Positions 9,956 through 19,926 of a DNA stretch of 64,000 bases are shown one piece after another. Every line of letters starts with the position of its first letter. Within the stretch, counting starts at the first letter, position 1. Below the pieces are notes generated by a model. The model ran no database searches, was not told the DNA's origin, and saw only the letters and a list, made by a program, of their open reading frames with translations. The DNA comes from Xenorhabdus budapestensis. Lineage in GTDB: Bacteria; Pseudomonadota; Gammaproteobacteria; Enterobacterales; Enterobacteriaceae. The stretch is taken from the NCBI RefSeq assembly GCF_002632465.1, contig NZ_NIBS01000007.1, forward strand, positions 117,569 through 181,568, given 5' to 3'. The position numbers and the translations under genes are program-made.

Positions 9956-10739
9956 CGAGTCGGCAGGAATTATTAAAGTACTTATTGTTTGTATGGTTGT
10001 TTATGTGATTGGTTTTGATCTGAGTATCTAGTGATAACTTCACCTTTTTTACTGATTAATTGCCTATTTTTATTAGAAAAATCAATCATTAAACATTTTA
10101 TTTAAAAAATCAGTATGATAGATGATATATCATATTATTGACACCGATAGAACTTTATTTCTAAAAATAAACAACACAAGACTAACATGCCAAACTTAGT
10201 TATCAAAAAAATGACTAATTTCATTTTATGAATTTCACTCTACTAAAACCTAAAATATAATTCTCATTCGCAAAAATGATAATAAAATCACTCGTAAAAC
10301 TCAAAAGTAAGATTGAAAAAAACAAATTACTCACCGCTAATAATTACCAAAAACATCAGCAATGAAAAATATTCATACTTATAATTAACATTTTTTATTG
10401 TGGTTAATTTCATTCATAAACATTAAATTAAAAATACTATAAGAAAATTCCCAAAGAATAATTAAAAACAAAGAGTTAAATACAATGGCTTTATTTTATG
10501 TAGAAAAATAACAACAAGGTATTACTTATTAATCCCATAATAATATCAAGAAATAATATTACCTGAAGTTACGTCTCATGTTTTTCATAAAATACCCATT
10601 GATATAAAGTCACACAATACGTATTATTTTGCCTCTTCTAAAATGAAGAAACAAAATGCTTTTCTTAATCAAAATCCAATTTTATTTCGTCTGATTCTGC
10701 TGTTTTTTAAATAAATAAGCAGTATAAAAAGGGGACGCC
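9956..10739. other. long AT-rich region between divergent menF and hmsH
   Basis: Nearly 800 bases with no credible gene: stop codons are dense in every frame and base composition is very AT-rich. It must hold the promoters of both menF and the hms operon. The RcsAB-like box at 10440-10453 is listed separately. A ribosome binding site (GGGGA) stands just before the hmsH GTG. The length leaves room for a long 5' leader or a small RNA, but I see no clear terminator or conserved structure. Confidence 0.6.
10440..10453. promoter_or_regulatory. RcsAB-box-like sequence upstream of hms
   Basis: TAAGAAAATTCCCA matches 12 of 14 positions of the RcsAB box TAAGAATATTCCTA. It lies about 290 bases before the hmsH start. 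Rcs control of hms genes is known in Yersinia pestis, which makes the match plausible, but in AT-rich DNA such a motif can occur by chance. Confidence 0.4.
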
Positions 10740-13241
10740 GTGTTATATCTTTATTTTAGGCCGATAGGCTTTCTTAGATATCGGTATAGACTGTTTTCAT
10801 TATTTATATCACTAGGTTGCCTAATAACAACAGAGACCGCGGCAGCGGATTATGATGTATTAATTCAACAAGCCAGAAATGGTAATACCATCCCCATACT
10901 TGAATATATTCGTCAAGAAGAAAAACGGCGGAAACTCTCTCCTTCTCAGGTTGCTGATTGGTTACAGGTTGCTAGCTGGGCAGGCCGTGACAATGAAGTG
11001 ATTAATCTTTGGCAACGCTATCATGATATGGAATTACCTGCCAGAGGGATCGCCGCTGTCGCACGCGCTTATCGCAATCAGCGCCAGTGGAGTCAAGCCA
11101 TTCAATTATGGCACCTGGCTTCGATTCTTGAAAAACACAATCACGATATAAAAGCGGGCTTGATTATGACATTGGCAGATGCCAAACGAGACAGTGAAGC
11201 CCGTCGCTTGGCAAAAAACTTACTATCTCATCAACCCAGTGCCGCTAATTACCGTTTAATGGCCTATGTGGATCAAGCCACCGGACGCTCATGGGATGCC
11301 ATGCAGATGCTCACTATCGCCCACGAACGCTTCCCCAAAGATAAAGCTACAACCCACGATTATCTGTTCAGTCTGAAAAACAATCGGGTGAATGGTCCGG
11401 CCTGGCTGCTGGAACAAAAACACACCACACAATTACAGTTATCTCCCGGCCAACAACGCAAACTGGAAGCTGACGCTGCGGCAGAGTTAGTCCGCCTTGC
11501 AATGATCCCCAACCGTAGCGAAAAAGAACGATTTAATATCGCTGACAGAGCACTTGCCCGTTATGAACATATGCTCAATCAATGGCGGGAACAACCGGGT
11601 GCCCAGCAAGACTACCGACGTGCCCGTATTGATCGCCTCGGCGCACTACTTGCCCGTTTCCGTACTCAGGAACTCATTGAAGAGTATTTGCGCCTGCAAC
11701 AACTTTCCCTGACAGAAAAAAACGTCGTTATACCGGATTACGCGCATAAATGGGCTGCCTCTGCCTATCTGAACCTTCGACAGCCCGATAAAACAAGGGA
11801 TATCCTGCGTCCACTGAATTATCCAAATGGAAAATATCCAGATAAAAAAACACCAATGCGCCATATCACACAAGAAGATGATAGTGTCCTTTTTTATGCC
11901 GATGTGGAGAGTGAACACCTTAATGAAGCTCAACAACTGGCGATGAATATCAAGCAACGTAATGCTTATATGACCAATGTTTATGGTTCTCCAATCCGTG
12001 TGCCTAACGATGACTGGTTGCAAGGGCAACAATTTTTGGCTGAATCAGCTCAATTGCATGAAGATCTTCCCGAAGCAGAAAGACGTTTTACACATTTGGC
12101 TCGTACCGCTCCCGGTAATCAGAAATTACGTATTGATCTGGCAGCCGTCTGGCTGGATCGTGGCTGGCCACGTCAGGCAGAAAGTGAACTGAAACAAGTC
12201 GAGGGTCTTGATCACCGTAATTTGTCACTGGAAATTCAGCAAGGCTATACCGCTTTAGCATTACAAGAATGGCGACAAGTCGATCTGCTGTCTGATGATG
12301 TCATCACCCGTGTCCCTGAAAATATGCTGGCCAAACGTTTTAATCGTCTGCGCAATATTCATCATATGTCAGAACTGCGTATCAGAGTTAATCAGGGTAT
12401 TGATTCGGACAATCCCACGAGTGGTAAAAGCAGTTCAAACTTTGATCTTGCCATTTATAGCCCTCCTATTAATGATAACTGGCGCCTGTTTGCTGGCGGT
12501 GCTTATAATCGTAGCCAATTCAGTGAAGGCCGTGGCTTAAACCGCGATTTACGCGGTGGTATCGAATGGCGGGTACGGGATATTTGGCTGGAAGGAGAAG
12601 TTTCTGGCCGTAATTATCGTCATGGCAATAAGGTCGGTCTGCGTTTTGCCGGATGGTATGATCTTAATGACCAATGGCGTCTGGGAGGTTCAGCAGAGCG
12701 ACTGGCTCGTAATACTCCTCTGCGAGCATTAACCAATAATATCTACGCCAATGGCGGGCAACTTTATACCCGCTGGAGACACAGTGAGCGCAGTCAGTGG
12801 ACAGCTCGTTTTGCTCCTTCATTTTTTTCTGATGGCAATAATCGCTTTGCATATGCTATTGACGGTATGCAACGTATCTACACGGCACCTTACCTGAAAC
12901 TTGATGCCACACTGGAAATCAGTACGACACATAACAGCAAACAAAATACCCCCTACTTCAATCCAAAAAATGATTTTACCTTCCTGCCGGCATTGGAAGC
13001 CGACCACATCATGTATCGGCATTACCAAACCGTTTGGAGTCAGCAGTTCGCGGCTGGTATCGGTGAGTACTGGCAGAACGGGTATGGAAGAGGTCTGATA
13101 ACGACTGTGAGTTATGGACAACGTATTAAGTGGAATGATGTTGTGGATGCAGGCGTGAGGATCACGCTGGATAAACGCCCTTATGACGGTAAACGTGAAA
13201 AAAACCTACAAGCTGCTTTTGATTTGATCTATAGGTTCTAA
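10740..13241 (+). CDS. pgaA: HmsH/PgaA, outer-membrane porin for poly-beta-1,6-GlcNAc export
   Basis: Exports the biofilm polysaccharide poly-beta-1,6-N-acetyl-D-glucosamine across the outer membrane. The 833-residue protein has a signal peptide ending near TTETAAA, a long N-terminal half of helical TPR-type repeats (for example residues 100-210, RAYRNQRQWSQAIQLWHLAS and similar), and a C-terminal third of alternating aromatic strands forming the beta-barrel, ending FDLIYRF with terminal Phe. Length fits PgaA. The start is a GTG just after GGGGA. First gene of the hmsHFRS operon, 10 bases before hmsF. Confidence 0.93.
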   Translation: MLYLYFRPIGFLRYRYRLFSLFISLGCLITTETAAADYDVLIQQARNGNTIPILEYIRQEEKRRKLSPSQVADWLQVASWAGRDNEVINLWQRYHDMELPARGIAAVARAYRNQRQWSQAIQLWHLASILEKHNHDIKAGLIMTLADAKRDSEARRLAKNLLSHQPSAANYRLMAYVDQATGRSWDAMQMLTIAHERFPKDKATTHDYLFSLKNNRVNGPAWLLEQKHTTQLQLSPGQQRKLEADAAAELVRLAMIPNRSEKERFNIADRALARYEHMLNQWREQPGAQQDYRRARIDRLGALLARFRTQELIEEYLRLQQLSLTEKNVVIPDYAHKWAASAYLNLRQPDKTRDILRPLNYPNGKYPDKKTPMRHITQEDDSVLFYADVESEHLNEAQQLAMNIKQRNAYMTNVYGSPIRVPNDDWLQGQQFLAESAQLHEDLPEAERRFTHLARTAPGNQKLRIDLAAVWLDRGWPRQAESELKQVEGLDHRNLSLEIQQGYTALALQEWRQVDLLSDDVITRVPENMLAKRFNRLRNIHHMSELRIRVNQGIDSDNPTSGKSSSNFDLAIYSPPINDNWRLFAGGAYNRSQFSEGRGLNRDLRGGIEWRVRDIWLEGEVSGRNYRHGNKVGLRFAGWYDLNDQWRLGGSAERLARNTPLRALTNNIYANGGQLYTRWRHSERSQWTARFAPSFFSDGNNRFAYAIDGMQRIYTAPYLKLDATLEISTTHNSKQNTPYFNPKNDFTFLPALEADHIMYRHYQTVWSQQFAAGIGEYWQNGYGRGLITTVSYGQRIKWNDVVDAGVRITLDKRPYDGKREKNLQAAFDLIYRF

Positions 13242-13251
13242 AGGATTTTTT

Positions 13252-15288
13252 ATGACTTTCAACGTAATTCGCTATTGGTTAATGATTTCAGCCTTGCTGG
13301 TTAGCCTGTTTATTCCGCAACTTAGCATAATGGCCTACGCTGAAAAACCAGAGTTCGTCCCACCAACAGAGCGCCCTTTGTCCATGAATGAGCGCCCCTG
13401 GCCCCGTAATGGTTTCGTCGTACTGGCTTACCATGATGTTGAAGATGACGGAGCCGATCAACGATTTATGTCAGTTCGTACCAGTGCTCTGAACGAACAA
13501 TTTGCCTGGTTGCGCGCAAATGGCTATCAACCTATTACCGTTGATCAGATCCTCGCTGCCAATCAGGGAGGAACTCCATTACCCTCAAAAGCTGTGCTAC
13601 TCACTTTTGATGACGGTTACAGCAGCTTCTATCACCGTGTTTTTCCCTTGCTGAAAGCCTATAACTGGCCTGCAATTCTGGCACCAGTCGGCGTTTGGAT
13701 TGACGTTCCCGCAGGAAAACCGGTGAATTTTGGTGGCTTGAAGGTATCACGGGAGCGCTTTACGACCTGGGAACAAATTGCAGAGATGTCCCGTTCTGGT
13801 TTGGTGGAGATTGCTTCTCATACCTATCAACACCACTATGGTGCTATCGGTAATCCACAAGGAAATACCGAGCCTGCCGCCGCTATCCGGATCTATGATC
13901 CCAAAACAGGTAAATATGAAAGTGACCAGAAATTCCGCCAACGCATGGAACAGGATATCGCTACAATCACCCAGCGAATCGTTTCTGCCACAGGCAAAAA
14001 ACCACGCGTCTGGGTCTGGCCTTACGGCATTGATAGCGGTGTTACTCTGGATATTGCCAAACGTCATGGCTACAAAATGGCACTGACACTCGGCAATGGG
14101 CTGGCCAAGGCAGAAAACTTAAATAACATCCCGCGAATATTGCTCACTAATAACCCAACGTTAAAAGAGTTCGCTGAGCAGGTTATTCAGGTTCAGAATA
14201 AACGCATCCTACGTATTGCCCATATTGATCTGGATTATTTGTATGATCCTAACCCTATTCAGCAGGCGCGTAATCTCGATCAGCTAGTACAACGTATTGC
14301 TGATCTCCGTGTTAATGCTGTTTTTCTGCAAGCATTTGCCGATCCTAAAGGCGATGGCAATATCCATGAGCTTTATTTCCCTAGCCGCTGGTTACCGATG
14401 CGGGCAGATTTATTTAACCGGGTTTCCTGGCAACTACACAGCCGGTTGAATATTGATGTTTATGCGTGGATGCCAGTTCTGGCATTTGAATTAGAACCTT
14501 CACTACCTCGCGTAACGAACTATAACGAAAATAACGGCGAGTTATCCGTGAGTAAAACACAATATCGTCGTTTATCCCCTTATAACCCGGAAAACCGCCG
14601 GAGGATTAAAGAGATTTATCAGGATTTAGCTGCCCATTCCATATTCCAGGGTGTGCTGTATCACGATGATGCTGTTATGTCAGACTTTGAAGATGCCAGC
14701 CCGGATGCAATTAAAGTTTATCAACAGGCTGGTTTTCCGGCATCTGTTGCCGAAATTCGTCAGGATCCGAAACAGTTTGCCCGCTGGAGCCGTTTCAAGA
14801 GCCAATATCTGACTGAGTTCACCCAAGAATTGACTCAAACCGTTAAATCAGTCCGTGGTTATCAGGTAAAAACGGCACGTAATATTTTCGCCCTGCCTAT
14901 TCTGGAGGCGGATAGTGAAGAGTGGTTTGCTCAAAATCTGGATGATTTTCTGGCCCATTATGATTGGGTTGCCCCAATGGCAATGCCATTAATGGAAAAA
15001 ATACCGCTATCAGAAAGTAATCAGTGGCTATCCCGTTTAGTGAAAGCTGTCGCTCAACGCCCGGAAGCGCTGGATAAAACGGTTTTTGAACTTCAGGCTG
15101 TTGACTGGCGAAAACCATTGAATAAAAGAGCAATATCAGGCGAACAAATGGCTGAATGGATGCGTCAATTACAACTGAATGGCGCACAAAATTTTGGTTA
15201 CTACCCTGATGACTTTCTTAATAATCAACCGGAAATGAACAAAATCCGTCCTGTTCTTTCTTCAGAATGGTATCCACTTAATGATTGA
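13252..15288 (+). CDS. pgaB: HmsF/PgaB, poly-beta-1,6-GlcNAc N-deacetylase
   Basis: Partially deacetylates the exopolysaccharide in the periplasm, which is needed for export. At 678 residues it has the two PgaB domains: an N-terminal NodB-type deacetylase (YHDVEDDG near 62, [11 protein letters not shown] near 119, SHTYQHHYG near 188, WPYG near 263) and a C-terminal glycoside-hydrolase-like domain ([33 protein letters not shown]). The N-terminus is a hydrophobic signal sequence ([20 protein letters not shown]) but contains no cysteine, so unlike E. coli PgaB it should not be a lipoprotein. Its end overlaps hmsR by 8 bases. Confidence 0.94.
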   Translation: MTFNVIRYWLMISALLVSLFIPQLSIMAYAEKPEFVPPTERPLSMNERPWPRNGFVVLAYHDVEDDGADQRFMSVRTSALNEQFAWLRANGYQPITVDQILAANQGGTPLPSKAVLLTFDDGYSSFYHRVFPLLKAYNWPAILAPVGVWIDVPAGKPVNFGGLKVSRERFTTWEQIAEMSRSGLVEIASHTYQHHYGAIGNPQGNTEPAAAIRIYDPKTGKYESDQKFRQRMEQDIATITQRIVSATGKKPRVWVWPYGIDSGVTLDIAKRHGYKMALTLGNGLAKAENLNNIPRILLTNNPTLKEFAEQVIQVQNKRILRIAHIDLDYLYDPNPIQQARNLDQLVQRIADLRVNAVFLQAFADPKGDGNIHELYFPSRWLPMRADLFNRVSWQLHSRLNIDVYAWMPVLAFELEPSLPRVTNYNENNGELSVSKTQYRRLSPYNPENRRRIKEIYQDLAAHSIFQGVLYHDDAVMSDFEDASPDAIKVYQQAGFPASVAEIRQDPKQFARWSRFKSQYLTEFTQELTQTVKSVRGYQVKTARNIFALPILEADSEEWFAQNLDDFLAHYDWVAPMAMPLMEKIPLSESNQWLSRLVKAVAQRPEALDKTVFELQAVDWRKPLNKRAISGEQMAEWMRQLQLNGAQNFGYYPDDFLNNQPEMNKIRPVLSSEWYPLND

Positions 15289-16606
15289 TCGTATTCTTGC
15301 TTTTATTGTGCTCTGCATTGTATTGAGCATTCCGATCGGTATCGCCATCACCTTTACAGGTGAGGTTATGCTGCACTTTGTGTTTTTCTGGCCATTATTC
15401 ATGTCTGCTATCTGGATCTCAGGAGGAATTTATTTCTGGTTCTACCGTGAAAGACACTGGAGAAAAAACGATGTCCCTCCCCACCTGGAAGGTAAACCTC
15501 TGATATCTATTTTGATCCCTTGCTATAACGAAGGGCCAAATGTGCGCGAAACATTACAAGCAGCATTAACCCAGCGTTATCCTCACATTGAAGTGATTGC
15601 AATCAATGATGGTTCAACTGACAGCACGGCCTATGAACTTGATGAGATGGCCAAACAGCATAGTGCCTTGAAAGTAATACACTTAGAACAAAATCAGGGG
15701 AAAGCTACAGCGCTTCAGGCAGGAGCTGCCGCTGCCAACAGTGATTATCTGGTCTGTATTGACGGCGATGCTCTGCTAGATCGCGACGCAGCAGTTTGGA
15801 TGGTAAAACCCATGATCGATCACCCTCGTGTTGGTGCAGTCACAGGCAACCCCCGTGTCCGTACCCGCTCCACCTTGATTGGACGAATTCAAGTGGGTGA
15901 GTTTTCTTCTATCATTGGCCTAATCAAGCGGACCCAACGGGTTTATGGTCAGGTATTTACCGTTTCTGGAGTTGTTGCCGCCTTCAACCGTCGTGCCCTC
16001 GCTGATGTCGGCTATTGGAGCAATGATATGATTACCGAAGATATTGACGTCAGCTGGAAGCTACAATTACACCACTGGTCTATCTTCTTCGAGCCTCGCG
16101 CCATCTGTTGGATCCTGATGCCCGAAACTCTCCGGGGGCTATGGAAACAGAGGCTACGCTGGGCACAGGGTGGAGCTGAAGTCTTCCTCAAAAATCTGCG
16201 TAAACTCTGGTCATGGGAATATCGTCGCATGTGGGTATTATTTATGGAATTCTGCTGTTCCGTAATCTGGTCATTTACCTTTGCCCTCTCAATTACTTTG
16301 TTTTTCCTCGGCATGTTTATCACATTACCCGAAAATATCCGCGTCTATACCCTTTTCCCGCCTGGGTATACAGGGTTGGTATTAGCCGTAACCTGCCTGA
16401 TCCAATTTATTATCAGTCTGGTCATTGAGCGACGTTATGAGAAACACGTTGCATCATCACTTTTCTGGGTGATTTGGTATCCAGTAGTGTACTGGATGCT
16501 GAACCTGTTCACTACACTCGTATCTTTCCCCAAAGTCATGCTTAAAGTACGCCAGAAACGTGCCCGTTGGGAAAGCCCTGATCGTGGAATAGAGAGAATA
16601 GAATAA
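15281..16606 (+). CDS. pgaC: HmsR/PgaC, poly-beta-1,6-GlcNAc synthase
   Basis: The processive glycosyltransferase that polymerises UDP-GlcNAc at the inner membrane. The 441-residue GT2 protein has two N-terminal membrane helices, then the catalytic domain with [24 protein letters not shown], the DGDALLD metal motif, [10 protein letters not shown] and the QRLRWAQGG signature of processive synthases, and two to three C-terminal membrane helices. It starts inside the end of hmsF and its stop overlaps the hmsS start by one base. Activity in this family depends on c-di-GMP sensed together with HmsS/PgaD. Confidence 0.96.
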   Translation: MIDRILAFIVLCIVLSIPIGIAITFTGEVMLHFVFFWPLFMSAIWISGGIYFWFYRERHWRKNDVPPHLEGKPLISILIPCYNEGPNVRETLQAALTQRYPHIEVIAINDGSTDSTAYELDEMAKQHSALKVIHLEQNQGKATALQAGAAAANSDYLVCIDGDALLDRDAAVWMVKPMIDHPRVGAVTGNPRVRTRSTLIGRIQVGEFSSIIGLIKRTQRVYGQVFTVSGVVAAFNRRALADVGYWSNDMITEDIDVSWKLQLHHWSIFFEPRAICWILMPETLRGLWKQRLRWAQGGAEVFLKNLRKLWSWEYRRMWVLFMEFCCSVIWSFTFALSITLFFLGMFITLPENIRVYTLFPPGYTGLVLAVTCLIQFIISLVIERRYEKHVASSLFWVIWYPVVYWMLNLFTTLVSFPKVMLKVRQKRARWESPDRGIERIE

Positions 16607-17037
16607 TGAAAGATCCGTTGATATTTACAGAACAGAGATTATTACCTCGTCTTATTGATATTATACTCACCATTATAGCCTGGGTTGGATTTGCCTATTT
16701 ATTCATTGTGGGGCTATTTAATTCGTCCCATCATGGCCCCAAACCTGTTACATTTGTATTTACCTCAGAAGTAAGTTCAATTGTGCTTTATATTATCATC
16801 GCTATATTTAATGCACTCCTGTTGATCGGGTGGGCGAGATACAATCAAGTCCGCTTTCGTATAGAACGCCGCCGCCATCGACCTGCATTAAATAATGAAG
16901 AAGTGGCAAAGAGTTTTTCTATAGAACAGAAATTAATAAACAGACTAAATCAAGGCAAAGTTTCCAGTATCACTTATAACGACCATGGACATATAATAGG
17001 AATAACTGAAAAATTAAATCAATTATCTAGCAAATAA
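16606..17037 (+). CDS. pgaD: HmsS/PgaD, synthase accessory membrane protein
   Basis: A 143-residue inner-membrane protein with two hydrophobic segments (about residues 18-40 and 60-82) and a basic, soluble C-terminus (RYNQVRFRIERRRHRPAL). In E. coli, PgaD and PgaC together bind c-di-GMP and make the polymer. Position, size and topology fit HmsS/PgaD. Its ATG overlaps the hmsR stop (TAATG), so it is translationally coupled. Last gene of the hmsHFRS block. Confidence 0.9.
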   Translation: MKDPLIFTEQRLLPRLIDIILTIIAWVGFAYLFIVGLFNSSHHGPKPVTFVFTSEVSSIVLYIIIAIFNALLLIGWARYNQVRFRIERRRHRPALNNEEVAKSFSIEQKLINRLNQGKVSSITYNDHGHIIGITEKLNQLSSK

Positions 17038-17079
17038 TTAGCAAGGAAATTAAATCCTCCTATCGCTTAAATATTTTAC

Positions 17080-17152
17080 AACCTATCTCAGCCAATGCTA
17101 CTTGTGTCTGGTAATTAATAACACTTGCAAAAACATCATTATGAGATAGGTT
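17080..17152. repeat. 11-bp perfect inverted repeat, arms 51 bases apart
   Basis: AACCTATCTCA at 17080-17090 is exactly complementary to TGAGATAGGTT at 17142-17152. The pair spans most of the hmsS-hmsC gap. As RNA it would close a large stem-loop that could end or slow the hms transcript; as DNA it could be the ends of a 73-base miniature element. No target-site duplication flanks it. Confidence 0.6.
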
Positions 17153-17223
17153 CTAATTGAGGATATATTCCATCAATAATTTTGTTATCTGGATTAAATG
17201 AAAGGCAAATACTGGAACTTGTT

Positions 17224-17805
17224 ATGTGCTTGATTGAATGGACTCATTGTATTGTTAGACGTTACGTTTCCAAAGTATTTCTACGGGTACTAACGATTTT
17301 CAGCTTAACCATTGTGATATGTAATTCAATAGTAACAGCCATGCCTGATGCTAAAGAAAAAATAAAACTCAATGAAAACGTTGTACGTGTCGTTTCTGGT
17401 ATTATCAGTTATACACACTGGCCAGCCACACGTTCAACGCTACATTTGTGTCTGGTAGCACCATCTAATTACATTGATGTCTTAGCCAACATCAATATGC
17501 TCACTGACGATACAAAATTACAAGTAGAAATTCTGAACTTTAACGCAGAAAAATTATTAGAGAAATGTGATATTGTTTACTATGGTCAAATTGACCCCAT
17601 ACTTCAACATCAAGTGATTAGTCAAAAAAATGGCAAACCACTTCTCACAATTGCTGAACAGAATCAACATTGTGAAATCGGTAGTGCATTTTGTCTTAAT
17701 ATTGACAGTACACAAACAACTTTTAACCTTAATCTCGATATTTTGACACGCAGTGGTGTACGCGTAAATCCAAATGTCCTGCAATTGGCTCGCAAGGCGG
17801 AATAA
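17224..17805 (+). CDS. hmsC: HmsC/YfiR-family periplasmic repressor of diguanylate cyclase
   Basis: In the YfiBNR/HmsCDE systems the periplasmic YfiR/HmsC protein holds the membrane diguanylate cyclase inactive. The protein (about 193 residues) has a hydrophobic export signal (VFLRVLTIFSLTIVICNSIV), then the YfiR/DUF4154 domain with YTHWP, LHLCLVAPSNY, KCDIVYYG and SAFCLNI; its cysteines could form the redox disulfides known for YfiR. The ATG at 17224 (after GGAAC) is chosen; a TTG at 17182 would add 14 residues. It is followed after 4 bases by the cyclase gene. Confidence 0.85.
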   Translation: MCLIEWTHCIVRRYVSKVFLRVLTIFSLTIVICNSIVTAMPDAKEKIKLNENVVRVVSGIISYTHWPATRSTLHLCLVAPSNYIDVLANINMLTDDTKLQVEILNFNAEKLLEKCDIVYYGQIDPILQHQVISQKNGKPLLTIAEQNQHCEIGSAFCLNIDSTQTTFNLNLDILTRSGVRVNPNVLQLARKAE

Positions 17806-17809
17806 CTGT

Positions 17810-19072
17810 ATGAAAAAGCGTTATTCACTAATGCCATCACGCCCAACCTTACGTCAAGCTGTTCATCGTATTCATTTGATTATTACTTTTGTCACATTAT
17901 CCGTTGTCGGCCTATTTCTTTCATTACTGGCGCTAATTGCCATGCAGAAATATGCCGAAAATAACTTAAAGCAGACCTCATCAACAATAGCCCATACCGT
18001 TCAGGCTGCGGTTGTATTTAATGATAAGACAGCCGCGAACGAAATATTGGAAATGATTGCGGTTCATAATAATTTTACAGAAGCGAAAATTTTCAATGCC
18101 AAAAATCAAATTCTGGCTAGCTGGCAAGCCAATCAAACAACCCGAACCGGTAATTTCAAGAAACTAGTCGAATATTGGATTTTCCCTGAACCGGTCACTT
18201 TTCCCATATATCACCATCAACAACAGGTGGGTTCGGTTTGGTTAATCGGCAATAGTGAACACATCATCAAATTCATCTATCAAGCCTTATTGGTACTATT
18301 CGTTTGTTTACTGATTAGCGCCATACTTTCACTCTATCTTTCCCTGCGTATGCACGATGGTATTGTCAGGACATTACAAAACATTGCTAGTGTTGCCCAT
18401 GATGTCCGGCAACGACGTGCTTTTTCACAGCGTGTTCCTTCCTCCAAAATTGCAGAGCTACATGAATTAAGTCAGGTTTTTAATCATCTGCTTGAAGAAT
18501 TGGAAGAGTGGCAACACCATTTACAAACTGAAAAAGCAGCATTGGCATGGCAGGCTCAACATGACTCCCTTACAGGATTACCCAATAGATCCACTTTTGA
18601 ACGCGTATTATCGGCTGTGATGAATGATAAATTCATGCGTGAAAGCGCAGTGATCTTATTTATTGATGGCAACCGGCTGAAATATGTCAATGACGTCTAT
18701 GGACATGCAGCAGGCGATCACGTCCTGATCACAATAGCTGATACCTTAAAAATGAAAGTACGAAAAACTGATACTGTCGCTCGTCTTGGTGGCGATGAGT
18801 TCGCTATTTTATTACCTTCAGCCAATTTGGAAGATGCAGAAAGAATCGCAAAAAACATTATCCACGCCATGGACACCCCAATTCAGCTCCCCAGCGGTCA
18901 ACACCTGCGTATCACACTCAGTATTGGTATCGCTCTGTCAAATGGTGATTTAACAGCAGAACAACTACTCTCTGAAGCTGATGCTGCCATGTATCACATC
19001 AAACAACGAGGTGGTGGCTGGTACTCCGTTGATACCACAAAAATAAACTACTTATCCAGGAATTCATCATGA
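17810..19072 (+). CDS. hmsD: HmsD/YfiN-type membrane diguanylate cyclase
   Basis: Makes c-di-GMP from GTP. The 420-residue protein has a membrane helix at about 22-45, a periplasmic sensor domain, a second helix at about 156-178, a HAMP linker and a C-terminal GGDEF domain. The active-site motif RLGGDEF is intact (GGDEF at 327-331), with DSLTGLPNR at its start and an inhibitory I-site RKTD five residues before GGDEF. The ATG at 17810 follows AAGGCGGA and lies 4 bases after the hmsC stop. In Y. pestis HmsD feeds c-di-GMP to HmsR/HmsS, encoded just upstream here. Confidence 0.93.
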   Translation: MKKRYSLMPSRPTLRQAVHRIHLIITFVTLSVVGLFLSLLALIAMQKYAENNLKQTSSTIAHTVQAAVVFNDKTAANEILEMIAVHNNFTEAKIFNAKNQILASWQANQTTRTGNFKKLVEYWIFPEPVTFPIYHHQQQVGSVWLIGNSEHIIKFIYQALLVLFVCLLISAILSLYLSLRMHDGIVRTLQNIASVAHDVRQRRAFSQRVPSSKIAELHELSQVFNHLLEELEEWQHHLQTEKAALAWQAQHDSLTGLPNRSTFERVLSAVMNDKFMRESAVILFIDGNRLKYVNDVYGHAAGDHVLITIADTLKMKVRKTDTVARLGGDEFAILLPSANLEDAERIAKNIIHAMDTPIQLPSGQHLRITLSIGIALSNGDLTAEQLLSEADAAMYHIKQRGGGWYSVDTTKINYLSRNSS

Positions 19073-19554
19073 TAAAAAACCGTGTTTTTATATTTGTGAT
19101 TGCATTTATTACCCCTCTTCTCCTGAGTGCCTGCCAGAATAAAGGGAACCTAACGGCAGAACAGATCACAATCCTTAAACAGCAGGGATTTCATCAGACC
19201 GATGAAGGATGGCTGTTTGGCATGTCAGAAAAAGTGCTGTTCGGTAATAATCAATATCATTTACGTCCTGAAGGTGAAGCAAAGCTGAAAGAATTGGCTG
19301 CGACTTTATCCAAAGTCAGCATTCATCACGCACGCCTGGATGGTCATACAGACAATTATGGTGAATTAAACTATAACAACCAGCTCTCACTAAAACGGGC
19401 TAACACTGTTGCGGATGCTTTGACACGTGGAGGAATGCAAAGATCCAACCTGAAAACCCGTGGTTTGGGGCCAAGCCAACCTATTGCAGATAACCGCAGC
19501 TCAAAAGGCCGGGCAGAAAACCGTCGTGTAGCGATTGTGATTACTGCACAGTAA
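19069..19554 (+). CDS. hmsE: HmsE/YfiB, OmpA-like lipoprotein
   Basis: A 161-residue lipoprotein with signal peptide and lipobox LLSAC (Cys about residue 22) and a C-terminal OmpA-type peptidoglycan-binding domain (DGHTDNYGE, NQLSLKRANTVADAL, GRAENRRVAI). In the YfiBNR model this outer-membrane protein sequesters YfiR/HmsC and so switches the cyclase on. The ATG overlaps the hmsD stop by four bases. The order repressor - cyclase - lipoprotein is the same as hmsCDE. Confidence 0.93.
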   Translation: MIKNRVFIFVIAFITPLLLSACQNKGNLTAEQITILKQQGFHQTDEGWLFGMSEKVLFGNNQYHLRPEGEAKLKELAATLSKVSIHHARLDGHTDNYGELNYNNQLSLKRANTVADALTRGGMQRSNLKTRGLGPSQPIADNRSSKGRAENRRVAIVITAQ

Positions 19555-19575
19555 ATAACTCATATACCTTATGGA

Positions 19576-19610
19576 TTTCAAGATGCAGCCAACAAAGCGA
19601 CGACTTGAAA
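19576..19610. repeat. interspersed inverted repeat, copy 1 (imperfect)
   Basis: TTTCAAGATGCAGC (19576-19589), loop CAACAAA, then GCGACGACTTGAAA (19597-19610). Ten of 14 stem positions pair. The left arm and loop are identical to the copy at 46702-46736 apart from the first base, so this is a dispersed repeat, as found scattered in Photorhabdus and Xenorhabdus genomes. It lies 22 bases after hmsE and may double as its terminator. Confidence 0.75.
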
Positions 19611-19926
19611 AACAACGAATATAAATAAAGTAAGGAATAATCTGATAAAAGATTGGCATTAATCAATAAAATAATTTAATTATTTCGCCAAGGATGGCAA
19701 TAATAATCGATTTATTCTAATTACCACCATCGATTACGTAATTTATTAGCCGATCCCCGCCATACAGCTATATATATTTCCTGTATTCAATATCTTCCTG
19801 TAAGATAACCGACGTTGTTTTTTCAAACAGAAAACCATTTTTCATAAACAACAAGCTCACAGAATTTTACAAAATTAGACGGTAGGTCTACTGTTGGGTA
19901 ATGGGCTTTATCAAAAAGGAGAAATG
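19611..19926. other. intergenic region before the EAL gene
   Basis: About 315 AT-rich bases without a gene. It should hold the promoter of the EAL gene. A ribosome binding site AGGAG at 19917-19921 marks its end. I see no other distinct element. Confidence 0.5.
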
